Assembly: GCF_001625305.1 (NCBI RefSeq)
Contig: NW_017803824.1
Location: 2,630,960 to 2,694,959, forward strand
Length of the DNA: 64,000 nucleotides
Direction of reading: 5' to 3'
From: Branchiostoma belcheri
Lineage: Eukaryota; Chordata; Leptocardii; Amphioxiformes; Branchiostomatidae
Made by a program: the position numbers and the translations under genes. The notes below the pieces were generated by a model. The model saw only the letters and a list, made by a program, of their open reading frames with translations. It did no database searches and had not been told where the DNA came from. This document shows, piece by piece, positions 52,801 to 64,000 of this stretch (the stretch's first letter is position 1; each line of letters begins with the position of its first letter).

Positions 52801-55800
52801 TTATAATGTCCTTGCTAAAACGCACTGCTTGGGACCAGCTAAGATTCTTTTTCTTCGCCACCCTTGCATTTTCGTATAATAGAACCATTGTGAATGAACG
52901 AATGGATGAAAGGATGGTTTATTCACATCATTTAAGACATATCATACAGTAGCAGCCTTCATTGGCTGAAATGAAGTATGATTTACAATTGAAAATACAC
53001 TCAAAACACGTTGGGAAGTTTTCTGGCCAACATGTAGCCTCTATCAGGCTTTGGAAGCTGTTAGCTGGAAAGACTAGGAATTGGCCAATAGATAGATAAC
53101 ATGCCAGCAGAGTTGGTCGGTTAAGAAAGTACATTTGCACGTCTTTCCAGCTGCTTCCGAGGACTCGTAGAGGCTCGTCAGGGTGGACTGGATCGTAAAA
53201 GGGGCCGGAGGGTTCAGAGGGACTTGAAGGCCCCCTAGGTATTATCATAAAAACGCCTGAGATGACCTACGTACCGGAGGTGACATTGCTTTAAACTGCT
53301 GGCGCCATGGCCTGTTTTGGACAACATATCGGGACCGACGATCGTCAAGGTCTGTAGCCTAGTACGAACAAAGCTAAAGAACTTTATGAACGTTCTACTA
53401 ACTGTTGACAAAGTACGACTTGAAACTTGGCATTCGAGACAAGCCATCTAATTCGATTGAAACTAAAGCTTATTTCCCAACAGAGAAACCGGCAGTTTTC
53501 TTTCTTTTTTCATATCTTTTTTATTTGTTTACTTTGCTTACTTGCACAAATCATTTTCAAACACCGAGAAAATATAGTAAGTAGAACAAGATCCAAGCTA
53601 TTTATGTCGCGTCGGTGGGAAACAGCCGGGGTTGGTCAACTGGGTCGTTCATCAACGTAAAAAAAATGGGGGTCTGCATGGGGGTTCCGACTACGCTCTA
53701 CGATGCATCCGGAAGGTCAACTTCGCCTTTCAAATAGATTCAAAATCTTCAGTATAGTCGAAAATTGAAGATAAACTAAAATTTTTGCGGTGCACAGATG
53801 ACCTACACGGATCACTTTTAGAACTTACTCATCGAACTATCTAGTTGCAAGGGTCGTTTTTATTTTCTACAAGTTCCATATATCTGAAACCTACCAATAT
53901 TCTCTGATTTCAAGATGAAGTCACGTGTATACTTGTCATGTTAAAATAGGTCACAGATAGTTTTTCTGATATCAAAGGGAAACATCAATGCACTGCATGG
54001 TAGAGATAAGAGCAGCAGTGAAATACTACACTTTACTTCCCTTACACTTGACCACGGCGAGGTTATATTCCGCTCACAGCTGTACAGTGTCTAGCCAGGA
54101 AGATAATGAGATATGTGGCTCAGGCCTATCTTGTATAGTCTCCATCAGACTCTTATGCAGGCTGAATAAATAGTAGTAGAAATCGGCCTAAAATTTAAAA
54201 AAAATTATCATATTATGGCCAGGGAGTTGGCCGGCATTAGAGGGTCCAGTGCCAATTTTACTCTCTTTTTTGCCGAATTCTACGATCCGTAAAAACAGTA
54301 TTCCCGTAGAAAGGACTGGTGGAGGCTAGGACTGGACAGCTACATTCTTTTTAGGCCGATTTTTACTACTAGTATTTATTCAGCCTGCAAAAGAGTCTGG
54401 TGGAGACTACATTTTGTACGTCTTTAGGAGTTTTGACAGCGCGCCACCACCATGTAGGCAGCAGCCTGTTTATATTATATTTTGCGGTCCGGTCGTGACC
54501 TTATTTGGTCCGATAATGCACGGCAGACTTCGCACGTCACCAAGCGCACAGTGGTTGCGCAACGTTCGATGTTACATGTAAACACTGGTTTATGTCTACT
54601 ATCAAGTCGTGGTGCTATCAAAATTTGTCCTGCTAAGATTTTTACAAGCGGTTTATGGCTTGAATCTGGGACAAATGCAGTTTTCTTCCTTTTTTTATTT
54701 AGTTATACCCCAATTAAAACGGGGGGGGGGGCGTGGCAGTGATCACTTGGTCGGCAGATCTGTTTGAAGATTTAGACCTACGTGCCAGTGGCCATGAATT
54801 CGACCTTTATAAAAAATAGCAGGTTACAGGACACGGTTGGGTGGTTCGAAAATGAGGTTAGTAAACTCCCTGGGTGGCTGTGCGCGCACATTGTTTGGCA
54901 GTGTACGGGGGGCATTCTATGGCGTAGGGGGGTGCGCGGGCACTAATTTCCTGTGTATTCAACATAATATGATATGCTTACCGCTATAAAATCTCAAAGC
55001 AGATCTTAGGGGGGAAACGGTTACGACCTTGCCTCAGAAGCCGAAGTTGGTGTATGGTAGGTCTTAAGGTCGTTTCTGGAGTGGCGTTCAGATATAGAAC
55101 TTAAGCCGCATTAACATTTTAATCGGCCATTTCCTCCGGTATATTGCATGCAATTATTTTTATAGCCTCTTGAATACTGAGTATTTCAGACTCTGGACAG
55201 ACGACAAACATATATGTTCAAGTCCCTAGAGCGTTTCACAACGTATTACCTCAGCACATTGTGCATTTTCAGGTGTTCTATGCCTTCTATTTCGCCCTAC
55301 CAGCGAACGTAGTGTACTGAACAGGCAGAAACTTGAGAAAGTACTACCAAATAGTTTACAAAAAAGAGCTCCCTAAGCCTTACATTTTCTGTGGGATTAC
55401 GAGAAGTAGAGTGGCTGGTACCGAGCTCTACAGTAATTGGTCTGCAGTACACCTGGTTAATCCGCTGTTTGGCGGGCTGACAGAAACACCGAAGTTTTGG
55501 CAACAGATTTGAAACTCAAAAGTTTTCCTCGTCATCAGTGTTAACTGTCCAATCATGCACGTTAGCGAGAGGAAGTTGCGTATTACTAGCCTCTACCAGA
55601 AACTGTACTCTCTTGCGGACCAACTTCCCTGGCATGTTATCTCTCTATTTGGCCAAATTTCTACTCTTTCCAGCCGCCTCCCCAAGCCTGGAAGAGGATA
55701 GCGTAATACTGGTAGGATGGGGTAAATGGAATGGGCGTGTCACTGGGGCTGATTACAGGATTATCGATCTGGTATTGATGAATATTTCTGTTATGTTGAT

Positions 55801-58222
55801 GATTTGACCTAGAATGGCCAAACATTCAAACAATGTGTCCTCTCATTCTGTAGTGAGTCACACTTCCTACACTCACAGCGTCTCAGGGCGTATGGGCGTG
55901 TCGTACAGCTTGCTAAGTACAGCTTGCGGCAGAAAAGCAAGGTTGTCACAGATGATTTTCCCCAAGCAGATGTTTGGATCAGCTTGTCTTACGCGTCTTC
56001 CATGTCTTCTGGGGGCACTTGGTTCATCTTTCTGGCCGTGCGCGTTTTCATCTCGGGTGATCGCACAGCCCCCTTCGAGCCCCCAAAGATACAGCATTCT
56101 TGGAGATTGAATAGAACAGACGGGGCTCCTTGTCCACACCCACACGAGCACACACACACCGTGAAGAATTACATTTCACGCCTAACTGCAGAGGCCCTTC
56201 AGAAATGGACACAGCAACAAAGGGCTGCACTGAACGGTCATAGGTGGTCCCCAAAAGGGCAACTGGCTTCAGTTTGATTTGAATTATTCATTTGCACACA
56301 GATAAAAGATGACAACACAAACACCAACAATGCGTATTAAGATCAGAGGAAAACCACTGGTGGGTTACGAATCTATAAATATAAAAAAAAATCGTACATC
56401 GTAAACGTATGTTCTAACCAAGGACTTCATAATGTCCTTGACGAAACCAGAGAGAGTAGCTGCACCCACCACTTAACACGTTAGTACGTCCGGCCATTAT
56501 ATTGGCAGTAATTAAAAATCCCGACAGAGTCGGGTAATCAAATCAGCAAATTGACTGTATGTACTTTCTACAGCACCGCCATTACTATTATCTGTGAATG
56601 GACTGACTGGCGCTACACGAAAACACATCTGGTCACACGGGAAAGAAACATTGCCATGCAGATGCATTTATACCCATTAGCCTCTACCAGGCACCGCGGA
56701 TCGCTGGAAAATTAGTAGAAATTGGCCGAAATAAAGGTCTGTGGCTTATAAGGATCTTCTCTGGTATATACTATCCCTTTATTTCGGCCAATTTCTCCAG
56801 CGATCCAAAATATTTTTCCAGCGATCCGCGGTCCCTGGTAGAGGCTACAGATGTATATGGCTTCAGCTTGTTTTGGACGTTCTTCCCCTGTGTTTTGAAC
56901 TCGCGTGGCAAGAACAGACGAAACACTATATAAAGACGTCCATCGAGATTACTCATACCAAGGACGTTCTGTGCTGAAAGCTCCTTGCTTATGCTGAGGT
57001 CACATTTCCAAACCGGGGCCCGGCCGGGCCGTTTCAATTAACGAAAAATGAATCATTTATAGCAATCATATACGCAAACAGTTCCCATTAGTAATTTTCA
57101 AAAACTTTTTTGTGCTTTGCTGTCTTGTATTTCATACTTTTCGTTCCATAAGACTGCCCGCCGGTCCCCGTTTCGGAAATGTGACCTCAGCATTATTATA
57201 CGCGACGCTGGGTCACCATCGTAGATCCCAGAGGGGCTGAGGTGAAACCAGGTGGAAATGTTTTGATCGAGAGAACAGATATCTGCATCATTATCCCTTC
57301 AACTTTCTAATGCAAATACTGTTTGGGTGCCAAGCCCTGCAGCAGTTTTTCTGCTGTCATCTACTCTGGTAGTTTCACACTAAGCTAATATTTACTCGTC
57401 TAACCGGTCGGCCACCATGTCTACACTACAGGGACGTCGGCAATGTTCGTTGCGAACGTATGATCCAGAGAAATACCTTCCAGCGTTTAGAGTCTTTCTT
57501 TGTTAGGATCCCAGAGGGGCTGAGGTGAAACCAGGTGGAAATGTTTTGATCGAGAGAACAGATATCTGCATCATTATCCCTTCAACTTTCTAATGCAAAT
57601 ACTGTTTGGGTGCCAAGCCCTGCAGCAGTTTTTCTGCTGTCATCTACTCTGGTAGTTTCACACTAAGCTAATATTTACTCGTCTAACCGGTCGGCCACCA
57701 TGTCTACACTACAGGGACGTCGGCAATGTTCGTTGCGAACGTATGATCCAGAGAAATACCTTCCAGCGTTTAGAGCCACGAAGTTCAGTCCGAAACGGAG
57801 CCTTGCTAGCCTCTACCAGGCTTGAGGACGGAAAGGCCACTTGGCCCTGTGAACTATCACGCCCAAGGGTCAGAGACAGGCGGGCACAGGGAAAAACAAC
57901 ATCAGGGCGGTTCAGTTGTGCCCTGGACGGAGTCGGGCCCGCAAGTGTCCGAGGCCAGTTACAACCAAACGCAGGACAACAGTAAGAATTTGGATGTAAC
58001 GGCCCGAAGAAGATCGCCCTAGGCGCACTTCTCCCGTTTAGCGTCTAACACAGCGGACGGATGGCCATAATTTCTACTGACAAAGAAAATCTAGGCAATC
58101 GAGAATGTGGCACGTGGTGACGGGCGCGGCCACACAGACACATTCCCTCCATTCTGCCTACCTTGGACCAGCATCAGCCCAGCCAGGACCATCCCCAGCA
58201 CTGCCACGTTCCTGCTCAACAT
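49829..58222 (-). CDS. small secreted Cys-rich protein with hydrophobic C-terminus (possible GPI anchor)
   Basis: Four minus-strand exons: 58222-58162, 50985-50835, 50417-50317 and 49947-49829. They total 432 nt and 143 residues, and phases close (1, 2, 1). Exon 1 is a clean signal peptide (MLSRNVAVLGMVLAGLMLVQ). The mature part has SLDDILNCAEEITNC, LRQLCQLYPEMDKCVKDASR, VECMATGQDQYEQY and CEEYTSVAARCRLC, a helical pattern of spaced cysteines. It ends VDVLFGALLTALLVGWRG, a terminal hydrophobic run of the kind removed when a GPI anchor is added. I do not recognise the domain by name; small Cys-helical domains of this style are common in invertebrate secreted proteins. The 7.2 kb first intron is repeat-rich. 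Exons 2-4 could instead follow the thyroglobulin exons at 62763-61036, which end in the same phase. Confidence 0.75.
52117..52272. mobile_element. MITE, family A type ends, almost perfect palindrome
   Basis: GTACTCTCCAAGCAGAGG at the left and its mirror at the right. The arms match through AAGATCGTTTGCTTTTTGTA with only a few differences around a short centre. Confidence 0.85.
53034..53175. mobile_element. MITE, family B, diverged
   Basis: GTAGCCTCTATCAGGCTT left end and a decayed right end CTCGTAGAGGCTC. Inner GCTGGAAAGAC is mirrored by GTCTTTCCAGC. Confidence 0.65.
54137..54412. mobile_element. nested or compound MITE, family G
   Basis: Left TAGTCTCCATCAGACTCTTA and GCAGGCTGAATAAATAGTAG are mirrored at the right by TATTTATTCAGCCTGC and AGTCTGGTGGAGACTAC. 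A second half-element with AAAGGACTGGTGGAGGCTA sits between, suggesting nesting with a family C piece. A relative is at about 60549-60850. Confidence 0.6.
55588..55701. mobile_element. MITE, family B, internally deleted
   Basis: TAGCCTCTACCAGAAACTG joins directly to the central CTCTCTTGCGGACCAACTTC segment, so most of the left arm is missing. The right arm is intact to GCCTGGAAGAGGATA. Confidence 0.75.
56678..56847. mobile_element. MITE, family B (42616 subtype)
   Basis: Shares the CCGCGGATCGCTGGAAAA arm and ATACTATCCCTTTATTTCGG with 42616-42827, but lacks the centre and has a duplicated CAGCGATCC segment at the right. Confidence 0.85.
57224..57775 (+). repeat. 269-bp direct tandem duplication
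   Basis: 57224-57492 and 57507-57775 appear identical (period 283) and are separated by 14 bp. The unit begins GATCCCAGAGGGGCTGAGGT and ends TTCCAGCGTTTAGAG. Lack of divergence points to a recent event or an assembly duplicate. Confidence 0.85.
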
Positions 58223-58728
58223 CGTTCAACAGATCGGTACGGTACTTGTTTTTCGGGAGAAACCTCACTTGCGACTAGCGGCTGGAACTTGTGTGACGAG
58301 CTCGCGGACTAGACAGTTGTGTGACAGCTGCGGGGCCTGTATGGGGTTCTGCGCAACACCACTAGCCTCCATAGCAGGCTCTCCCGCTGGTCTTGTCGAC
58401 ATTTTACAGATTAGTACTAAATTTTTAACCTCCTTTCATTTGCCCATTTTCATTGCTACGGTGTTCCGATGGTTCGTGTCTTTGACAATGAAATAGGGTA
58501 GCAGCGTCTACGTAATACCAGTAAATACAGAAAAGACACAGCATCAAAACAAGTAACCCCGTAGCCTGCAGTGTAGGCTAGAACAGCACCACTTATTCGC
58601 CAGCACACTTCGGACGAGTAGAGGTCAAATAAACGGAGACCCTTTTATGTCGAAAGTTTAAAGCTTTTTCGGCAACTCAATTAGCGTCAGATGATAATCT
58701 ATTAATTGGATTAGTTGGGCCTTAATTA

Positions 58729-58973
58729 GCCTCCTTCGCAGTCTTGTTGGGCGTCGGCGTTATTTTTTCTCTGATCGACGCGAGTAATATGCGGCCGCGA
58801 GGGACGATTTGCTGCCGAGGGAGTTTTTGCCACGGAGAGAAGGAGCGCGAAACCTTCTCTCCGTGACCGTGGCAAAAACTCCCTCGGCAGCAAATCGTCC
58901 CTCGCGGCCGCATATTACTCGCGTCGCTCAGAGAAAAAATAACGCCGACGCCCAACAAGACTGCGAAGGAGGC
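58729..58973. mobile_element. 245-bp GC-rich near-perfect palindrome, MITE-like
   Basis: GCCTCCTTCGCAGTCTTGTT at the left is mirrored at the right. The arms match through GCGGCCGCGAGGGACGATTT and the loop lies near AGGAGCGCGAAACC. It is unlike families A-G and lies about 510 bp upstream of the signal-peptide exon of the Cys-rich gene. Confidence 0.85.
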
Positions 58974-60031
58974 AGGAGGCGTGTGCAACGTCTGTCTAGC
59001 TGAGCTGACGACATTGATAGAAACAACAGTCTACCGAATGGACAAAAGAAGCAAAAGAAAAACGGACGGCGTCGACGTTCTTATTCTTTCTTCTTCTTTA
59101 CCCTCCTGTAAGATCAAACGAACTTGAACGTGCCCTTCCGCCTGTAGACCGACTGATCAAACTGTTCAAGACCATTCAATGTCAAGTCCAGACGGCTCAA
59201 TTTCGGCTCGCTGGATTTTACCAAAGAACCCATACGGTTTTCGACATTTCGATTTGAAACAGTTCGTACGCGTGCTGCTTTCATGTCTGACTGTCGCGAA
59301 ATTTTGCAGCAACAGGTATTCCTAAAAACCCCTTACCTAGTAGACATTCAATAAATACATTGTGTAAACTAATTATGTCTGGCAGGCCCTGGACAAAAGA
59401 ACCACCCCTGGGCGATCTGTGAGAGTCATCTTCTGCGAGGGATCATGTGGATTTAATATCATGACTTCATCTTCACCTGCTGAGGCAATTAGACTGTCTG
59501 TTGTGACATATGACCTGGTGGTGCTGCATGGTGGCTGCAGTGCATGTAATTGGAAAAACAACATTGTGTGGACATGTTGTTATCGTCTGAGAAAAAAAAA
59601 AGCTTGTCAACCAAGGCCCCAAATTATTAAAGGTGGCAGGGATGCTTCAACAAAATGAGGGAACAATTTATAAAAAAAACTGTACCTACTAAAGCTAAAG
59701 CTAAATAGTTCCCACAGAGATGCATGACAACGCTCAGCTATTTTAGTTTGTGTAGTTACAATTTCCTTTATCTTGACGTTGTTGCTATGTCGAGAGAACG
59801 TCATCTGAACAGTTAATGAGAAAGGCCTTGTAGTAGCTTGAGGCCGTCCTGGTTAGTTTCCGTCAGCTCCAAATGTCACAGAGTTAAACCTCCGTGTTGA
59901 GGGCCGCGCACGTCTTGAAAATTCAAACAACCGACAGAATGACTGTCCAGAGTGACTCCAGACTGACGAAAGCTTGTTCCCCGATATAACAGTTTGAACT
60001 GATCAGTCGCCATGATCATAGCTTTGACCTC

Positions 60032-60164
60032 ATCTCCAAGCAGATGTTGGGATGGAATATCGTAACGTTTTCTGGCTATCCAATTGTTAAAACATCCACC
60101 CAACTGCTAAATAAAGAATTTTTTCAGCCAGAAAACGTTGCGTCCATCCCAACATCTTGGAGAT
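60032..60164. mobile_element. MITE, family A
   Basis: ATCTCCAAGCAGATGTTGGG left end and CCCAACATCTTGGAGAT right end, with AACGTTTTCTGGCT mirrored by AGCCAGAAAACGTT. Confidence 0.8.
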
Positions 60165-60548
60165 TTCTACGACTCCTTAGTGTATGGTTGCCGTGAGTAG
60201 TCTCTACCCGTGGTGGACGGTAAAGAAATCAAAAGATCAGCCCATCAATACTGGCCAGTCCCTACTTCATCCATACTGGACAGTTATAGGTTAGCTGGTT
60301 ATAAGCAGAAACTGGAGGTCCTCTAGCTGCCATGTTTGTTCTGGCCATTCGCCGTCCCGGTAAGGGGTCTGAGAATCAGAGTTCAGTGACCGGCTTTCAG
60401 CAATTTTTAGTCAGACTTCACGGGCAGATGTTTCGAATGCCAGGGACAGTCAAGGTCACGAGGACGACCAAATTGGTAACGCGAGACCCCAGTGACGTGC
60501 TCCGGGGAAGTAGGCACGAGTTAGGGCGCTGACAGGGGCAGATATGGT

Positions 60549-60850
60549 CTCCACGGCCCACCAGACTCTTTGTAGGCTGAATAGATAGTAGAAACCGGCC
60601 TCAAAAGAATATAGCTGGCCAGGGGAGGTGTTAGAGGGTCCAGTTTGCCTGCATAAAGTCTGTAAGAAGTCGCTATCCTTTTTGATGTCCACAAATGGGT
60701 TTAAAGATGCGTGCGAAGTACCAGAGTAGTAAACCGTTTATTGCTTTGCAAACTAGACCCTTTATGGCAGGCCAAATCCGGCCTGGTCAGCTACATTCTT
60801 TTTAGGCCGATTTCTACTATTTTAATTTTTTATTCAGTCTGGCAGATACA
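60549..60850. mobile_element. diverged MITE, family G
   Basis: TGGTCTCCACGGCCCACCAG and GTAGGCTGAATAGATAGTAG at the left; GCTACATTCTTTTTAGGCCG, TCTACTATTTT and TTATTCAGTCTGGCAG at the right. The shared inner segment links it to 54137-54412. Confidence 0.5.
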
Positions 60851-61035
60851 AGGCCTGGATGTGAGATCATAGTCAACGGTGCCAGGCCTAGACATGAACT
60901 TTCACTGAGTGGCGCTTCAAAAGCTCCTGAAACGTTACTGTGGGGGACTTACTACTTTCTGATACTTCGGATTCCTTTCTAAACATCTTTTTTCCCAAAC
61001 TTTCACAAGACAAAAGCTCATCATTTTGTACTTAC

Positions 61036-62763
61036 TGTTAGTCGGCCGAGGCTGGACGACATCGAAGTTGAACCTCTCCGGGCTAAGGGCAACTGTTGGT
61101 CCGTCATCGGTCAGAAGTAGCCCCTGGGCCGTCCAGTACGAGCCACAGTCGTGCTGCGAACCCTGCCAGGCCCGGTACGCCGTCTCCTGAAACACGTCCC
61201 CCGTGTCCGGCCGGGCGCAGTAGCAGTACCTTTATATGTCAATTCAAGTCAATCTTTATTGCTCAACAATTGTAATGGGTACAATGCATGGCAAACTCTT
61301 CAGTACTACATATCTGACTAACATCTACTCTTACGTCTACAGTAATACCTACAAGTTCTATGTATCGAAAATAATATTGAACTTCTTCAAAAAGGTAATA
61401 TAGTACATGTATGTATATATGGAGCATGTCTTACATGATAATGCATGTCTTGAGTTCTATATTCTATGTTCTATATTCTATACTGTATAAGCTAGAGTGT
61501 ACATCAGTTGGTTGAGTCCAATATGATTCCTTTTAACTAAAGCGTTGGATATATACTGGCCTATGACAGTGATAGACGCATACTTTTCGGACATGTTTTA
61601 AGTAAATTTCCCCTCTTCGGATTCTTCAAGAGAAGTAAAGAAAAATTTATACTCCCGTTAACCTTTGATAAACCAAATCTAACTACTCATACAGCATTGT
61701 ACAATTATACAATTACTAAGAAAGAACCCTGGTCGTGATGCCCCAGTGAGGGGTTTTGACCAGTATTACATAGAAGTAGAAGTAAGAAACGAGAAGAAGT
61801 TGAAAAGACTAGAATACATTAGACATTTATATATACATGTACGTGCAATAGTTATGGTATATTTATATGAATTCGTATATGTATATGTATAATGTGACTT
61901 GTGCTTAGCCCAGTGGGACAAAAATGTGCAATAAAGGTCTTGTAGTAAAACGTTGAACGTCAAGTTTTCAGCGACCACTGTCGCCTTCATCAGGATAATT
62001 AATTATAGGTGACAGTGGTCGCTGAAATTTGATCTCTGTAAATTGTGTATTAAAATAAAGTACAACGTTTTACTTTGATTACTACCAACACAGATGGACT
62101 TTCACGATAATTAAGGTCTTCATGAATATAAACTGTGCGTACCCGGTGGAGCCGTGGCACTGCGTCGTCTCGTAGCTCCCGTCCGCGGCACACTGCTTCA
62201 CGAAGGCGCCGACCAACATCGGCCCTGCCTGCGCCGCCGCCTTCTCATCCAAACACCTGGTCTGGGCACTGGCTCCTGAGGGATACATCTTTTTTGTTTA
62301 TCCCTCTTTTTTATTTTTGACATTTTTGTGTACATCAATGTTTCTTGTAGATATAGATGTAGCATAGTAATGCTAATTGTTCCTCCTACCCTTATACCTC
62401 AGTAATCTAACATAGTGCATTTGGCCCATGTATATGTAGGGCGTGAATAATATACAATAAAGTTCATTGTCATTGTTCTAAAACATGCCTAACAATTTTG
62501 TAGAATTTGCATTAATTCGACAGGTACAAGTGTAGACTTCTATACATCCTACCTACCGACCAGGCTACCGACAACAATACAACCACACCCCACAACTCAC
62601 AACCCGGATATAGTCACAGTCCTCCTCAATTGCGGCCCTACATTGTATATACGGCCCTATATACTTACTTCGGACACTTTACAACGTCAAAGTACGTACC
62701 TGTCAAAACGAAAGAAATGAGACACAAGGCTCCAAGAAAGCGGTACGTTAATATGTGATCCAT
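61036..62763 (-). CDS. thyroglobulin type-1 domain protein (5' exons)
   Basis: Three minus-strand exons: 62763-62700, 62275-62143 and 61229-61036. Exon 1 is a signal peptide (MDHILTYRFLGALCLISFVL). Exons 2 and 3 form one thyroglobulin type-1 domain: TRCLDEKAAAQ, then KQCAADGSYETTQCHGSTG, then YCYCARPDTG, ending QGSQHDC, with all six Cys. The usual CWCV motif is CYCA. Such domains often inhibit cysteine proteases or bind growth factors. After the domain comes CGSYWTAQGLLLTDDG and a donor at A|GTAAGT (phase 1). Without splicing, the frame runs 34 codons more, to about 60935. The next exon in phase could be 50985-50835, giving a 253-residue protein with the Cys-rich domain and hydrophobic tail. 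No closer exon was found. Confidence 0.75.
61560..61800 (+). repeat. dispersed repeat, family F copy 2
   Basis: Matches 40928-41130 through GACAGTGATAGACGCATAC, the TTTTAAGTAAATTTCC segment and GTAAGAAACGAGAAGAAG. Non-coding. Confidence 0.65.
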
Positions 62764-64000
62764 GGCTGCGACGGCAAGACTATTCGCGTTAGGCCATGTT
62801 GATTTGATTATATGGATGACATCCTCCGGGAGCCCCAAAACTGATGCGCGCGTGCGAATAAAAAAAAAGTTTTGCAAAAAAAAAAAGTTCTTTTTCATTA
62901 TGAAATTTACGTGGTCATGAGCGTTGAGCAAATGGCACAGAATATGGTTTGGCGAATAATCTAGTCTTCAAGTTCATTTCTTTACAATTTCGTCTTTTTT
63001 CGTTTGATTTTGGCATTCTACGACATTGGTATAGTTTTTGTTAATTTTTTTTTGTAAATATGGTATATTTTTGCTCATTTTGCAACTGTTTTGTACGAGT
63101 TACAGTATGGTTGAAAACTTTTTTTTTTTTTGGAAACGGCCGAAAATTCATGCGCGCGCGGATGTCATCCATATAATCAAATCAACATGGCCTTACACCA
63201 AAACAAGGAACTCAAAACCTCGAGCTCCTTGATCAAATCAACAAGGCTAACAACCTGTTACAACAACAACAACAACAGCCACTTGTGCGATACGGCCTCT
63301 TGATGCGCGACCATGTAGGATTAAAGCCACACAGGGGCTTTCTTCCTTTACGTTCTTGGTGTTCATTCCTTAATATGAAATGGATCGTTGAATCCTTCCA
63401 GTTTAAATATTCAATGTTTTTAAATTTTCCTCATGTGTACAGAGCCTTTGTCATCCTTCGAATTCCTTTTGGATTTCAGTCATTTTTCTTTTGAAAAAAA
63501 GTATACATCTTTTTTAAATGGCCGACAATTATTGTTTCACGCGAATGTGTAATTCAGCAACCATCACATTATGATCCTCAGTTCACCACCACCATGTCTA
63601 TTTTGATTGCTACAAGGCAAACCCTTCAGTACAGGGTATGACCCTGTTGGTATGTAGGTCACTCTATAAGTGGACAAAATTAGCTCTGCACTGTAACACT
63701 ACTCCCGATTAAAACTTGATTGCCTGTGCTGTCCCGATCCTTTGTTGACTGACTGAAAACCACTCAACGCGATCGGCCTGCGTATTACGGTCGATATCCT
63801 AGTTTTAGTTACATGGCTTTAGTTCGCGACAGATGCATGGCTTTCATGCAGGCAGATGTATGGCTTCCGCTTCTATTTTTAGTCGTCTTTATCCTGCGTT
63901 TTGTCCGTCTTTCTGGTGGTTCGCGTGGACTGTGGTCTGCAGTACTGACAACAATTAACAGAGGTCGCCTTTGATCAGAACAGTGAGGCCGTGAGTTAAA
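62764..64000. other. upstream flank of the thyroglobulin-domain gene
   Basis: It contains family D copy 2 directly upstream of the start codon. Beyond 63200 I see no exon or repeat that I can support. Confidence 0.45.
62790..63195. mobile_element. MITE, family D copy 2
   Basis: TAGGCCATGTTGATTTGATT at the left is mirrored by AATCAAATCAACATGGCCTT at the right, each followed inward by ATGGATGACATCC and a CGCGCG-rich segment. The centre is AT-rich with T homopolymers. Its left edge is only 27 bp from the start codon at 62763, so it probably covers the 5' UTR or core promoter. Confidence 0.85.

Larger units (their letters stand above)
50986..58161. other. 7.2 kb intron of the Cys-rich gene, repeat-rich
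   Basis: No exon recognised on either strand. It contains a perfect palindrome (52117-52272), family B MITEs (53034-53175, 55588-55701, 56678-56847), a family G pair (54137-54412) and a 269-bp direct duplication (57224-57492 and 57507-57775). A truncated family B end is at about 57809. Confidence 0.5.

Noticed and set aside
59373-59564. Minus-strand frame with SLIASAGEDEVMILNPHD, vaguely like a WD40 blade
   Set aside because: A single short stretch with no splice borders, neighbours or repeats; it could be chance or an old pseudogene fragment.

Overview
The window is eukaryotic genomic DNA: short exons with GT-AG borders, long introns, microsatellites and many miniature inverted-repeat elements. 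The chordate-style secreted modules (kringle, fibronectin type I, ShKT, EGF, thyroglobulin type 1), the MITE density and an unusual ionotropic glutamate receptor best fit a cephalochordate (amphioxus, Branchiostoma-like). That assignment is an inference from reading, not from a database match. No prokaryotic features, CRISPR arrays or rRNA genes were seen.

Layout. (1) Plus strand, 1.1-6.7 kb: a secreted protein with one kringle followed by a Thr-rich mucin-like tract. Its introns carry a Mutator-like element (1739-4161, 11-bp target duplication) and a hAT-like element (4663-5863, 8-bp target duplication). (2) Plus strand, 9.47-15.09 kb: a 330-residue secreted protein in nine phase-1 exons, signal peptide-(ShKT-EGF-EGF)x2-ShKT-FN1. 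The kringle exons splice in frame onto it, so regions 1 and 2 may be one gene with two promoters. (3) Minus strand, 48.3-16.1 kb: a complete 19-exon ionotropic glutamate receptor of 953 residues. All splice phases close, and its M4 exon has three partial tandem copies in the preceding intron. (4) Minus strand, 62.8-49.8 kb: a thyroglobulin type-1 signal/exon set (62763-61036), then a small Cys-rich protein with its own signal peptide (58222) and a hydrophobic C-terminus (49829). These are either two genes or one gene with alternative first exons, because the phases are compatible.

The genes do not form a pathway in any obvious way. Genes 1, 2 and 4 encode secreted or surface proteins built by phase-1 exon shuffling. 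Gene 3 is a ligand-gated cation channel. Genes 2 and 3 converge tail to tail near 15.4 kb. The rest is intronic or intergenic DNA with repeated palindromic element families (called A to G here), local duplications and simple repeats.

All exon borders were assigned by eye from reading frame, splice motifs and family resemblance. Alignments to receptor subtypes are from memory and should be treated as approximate.
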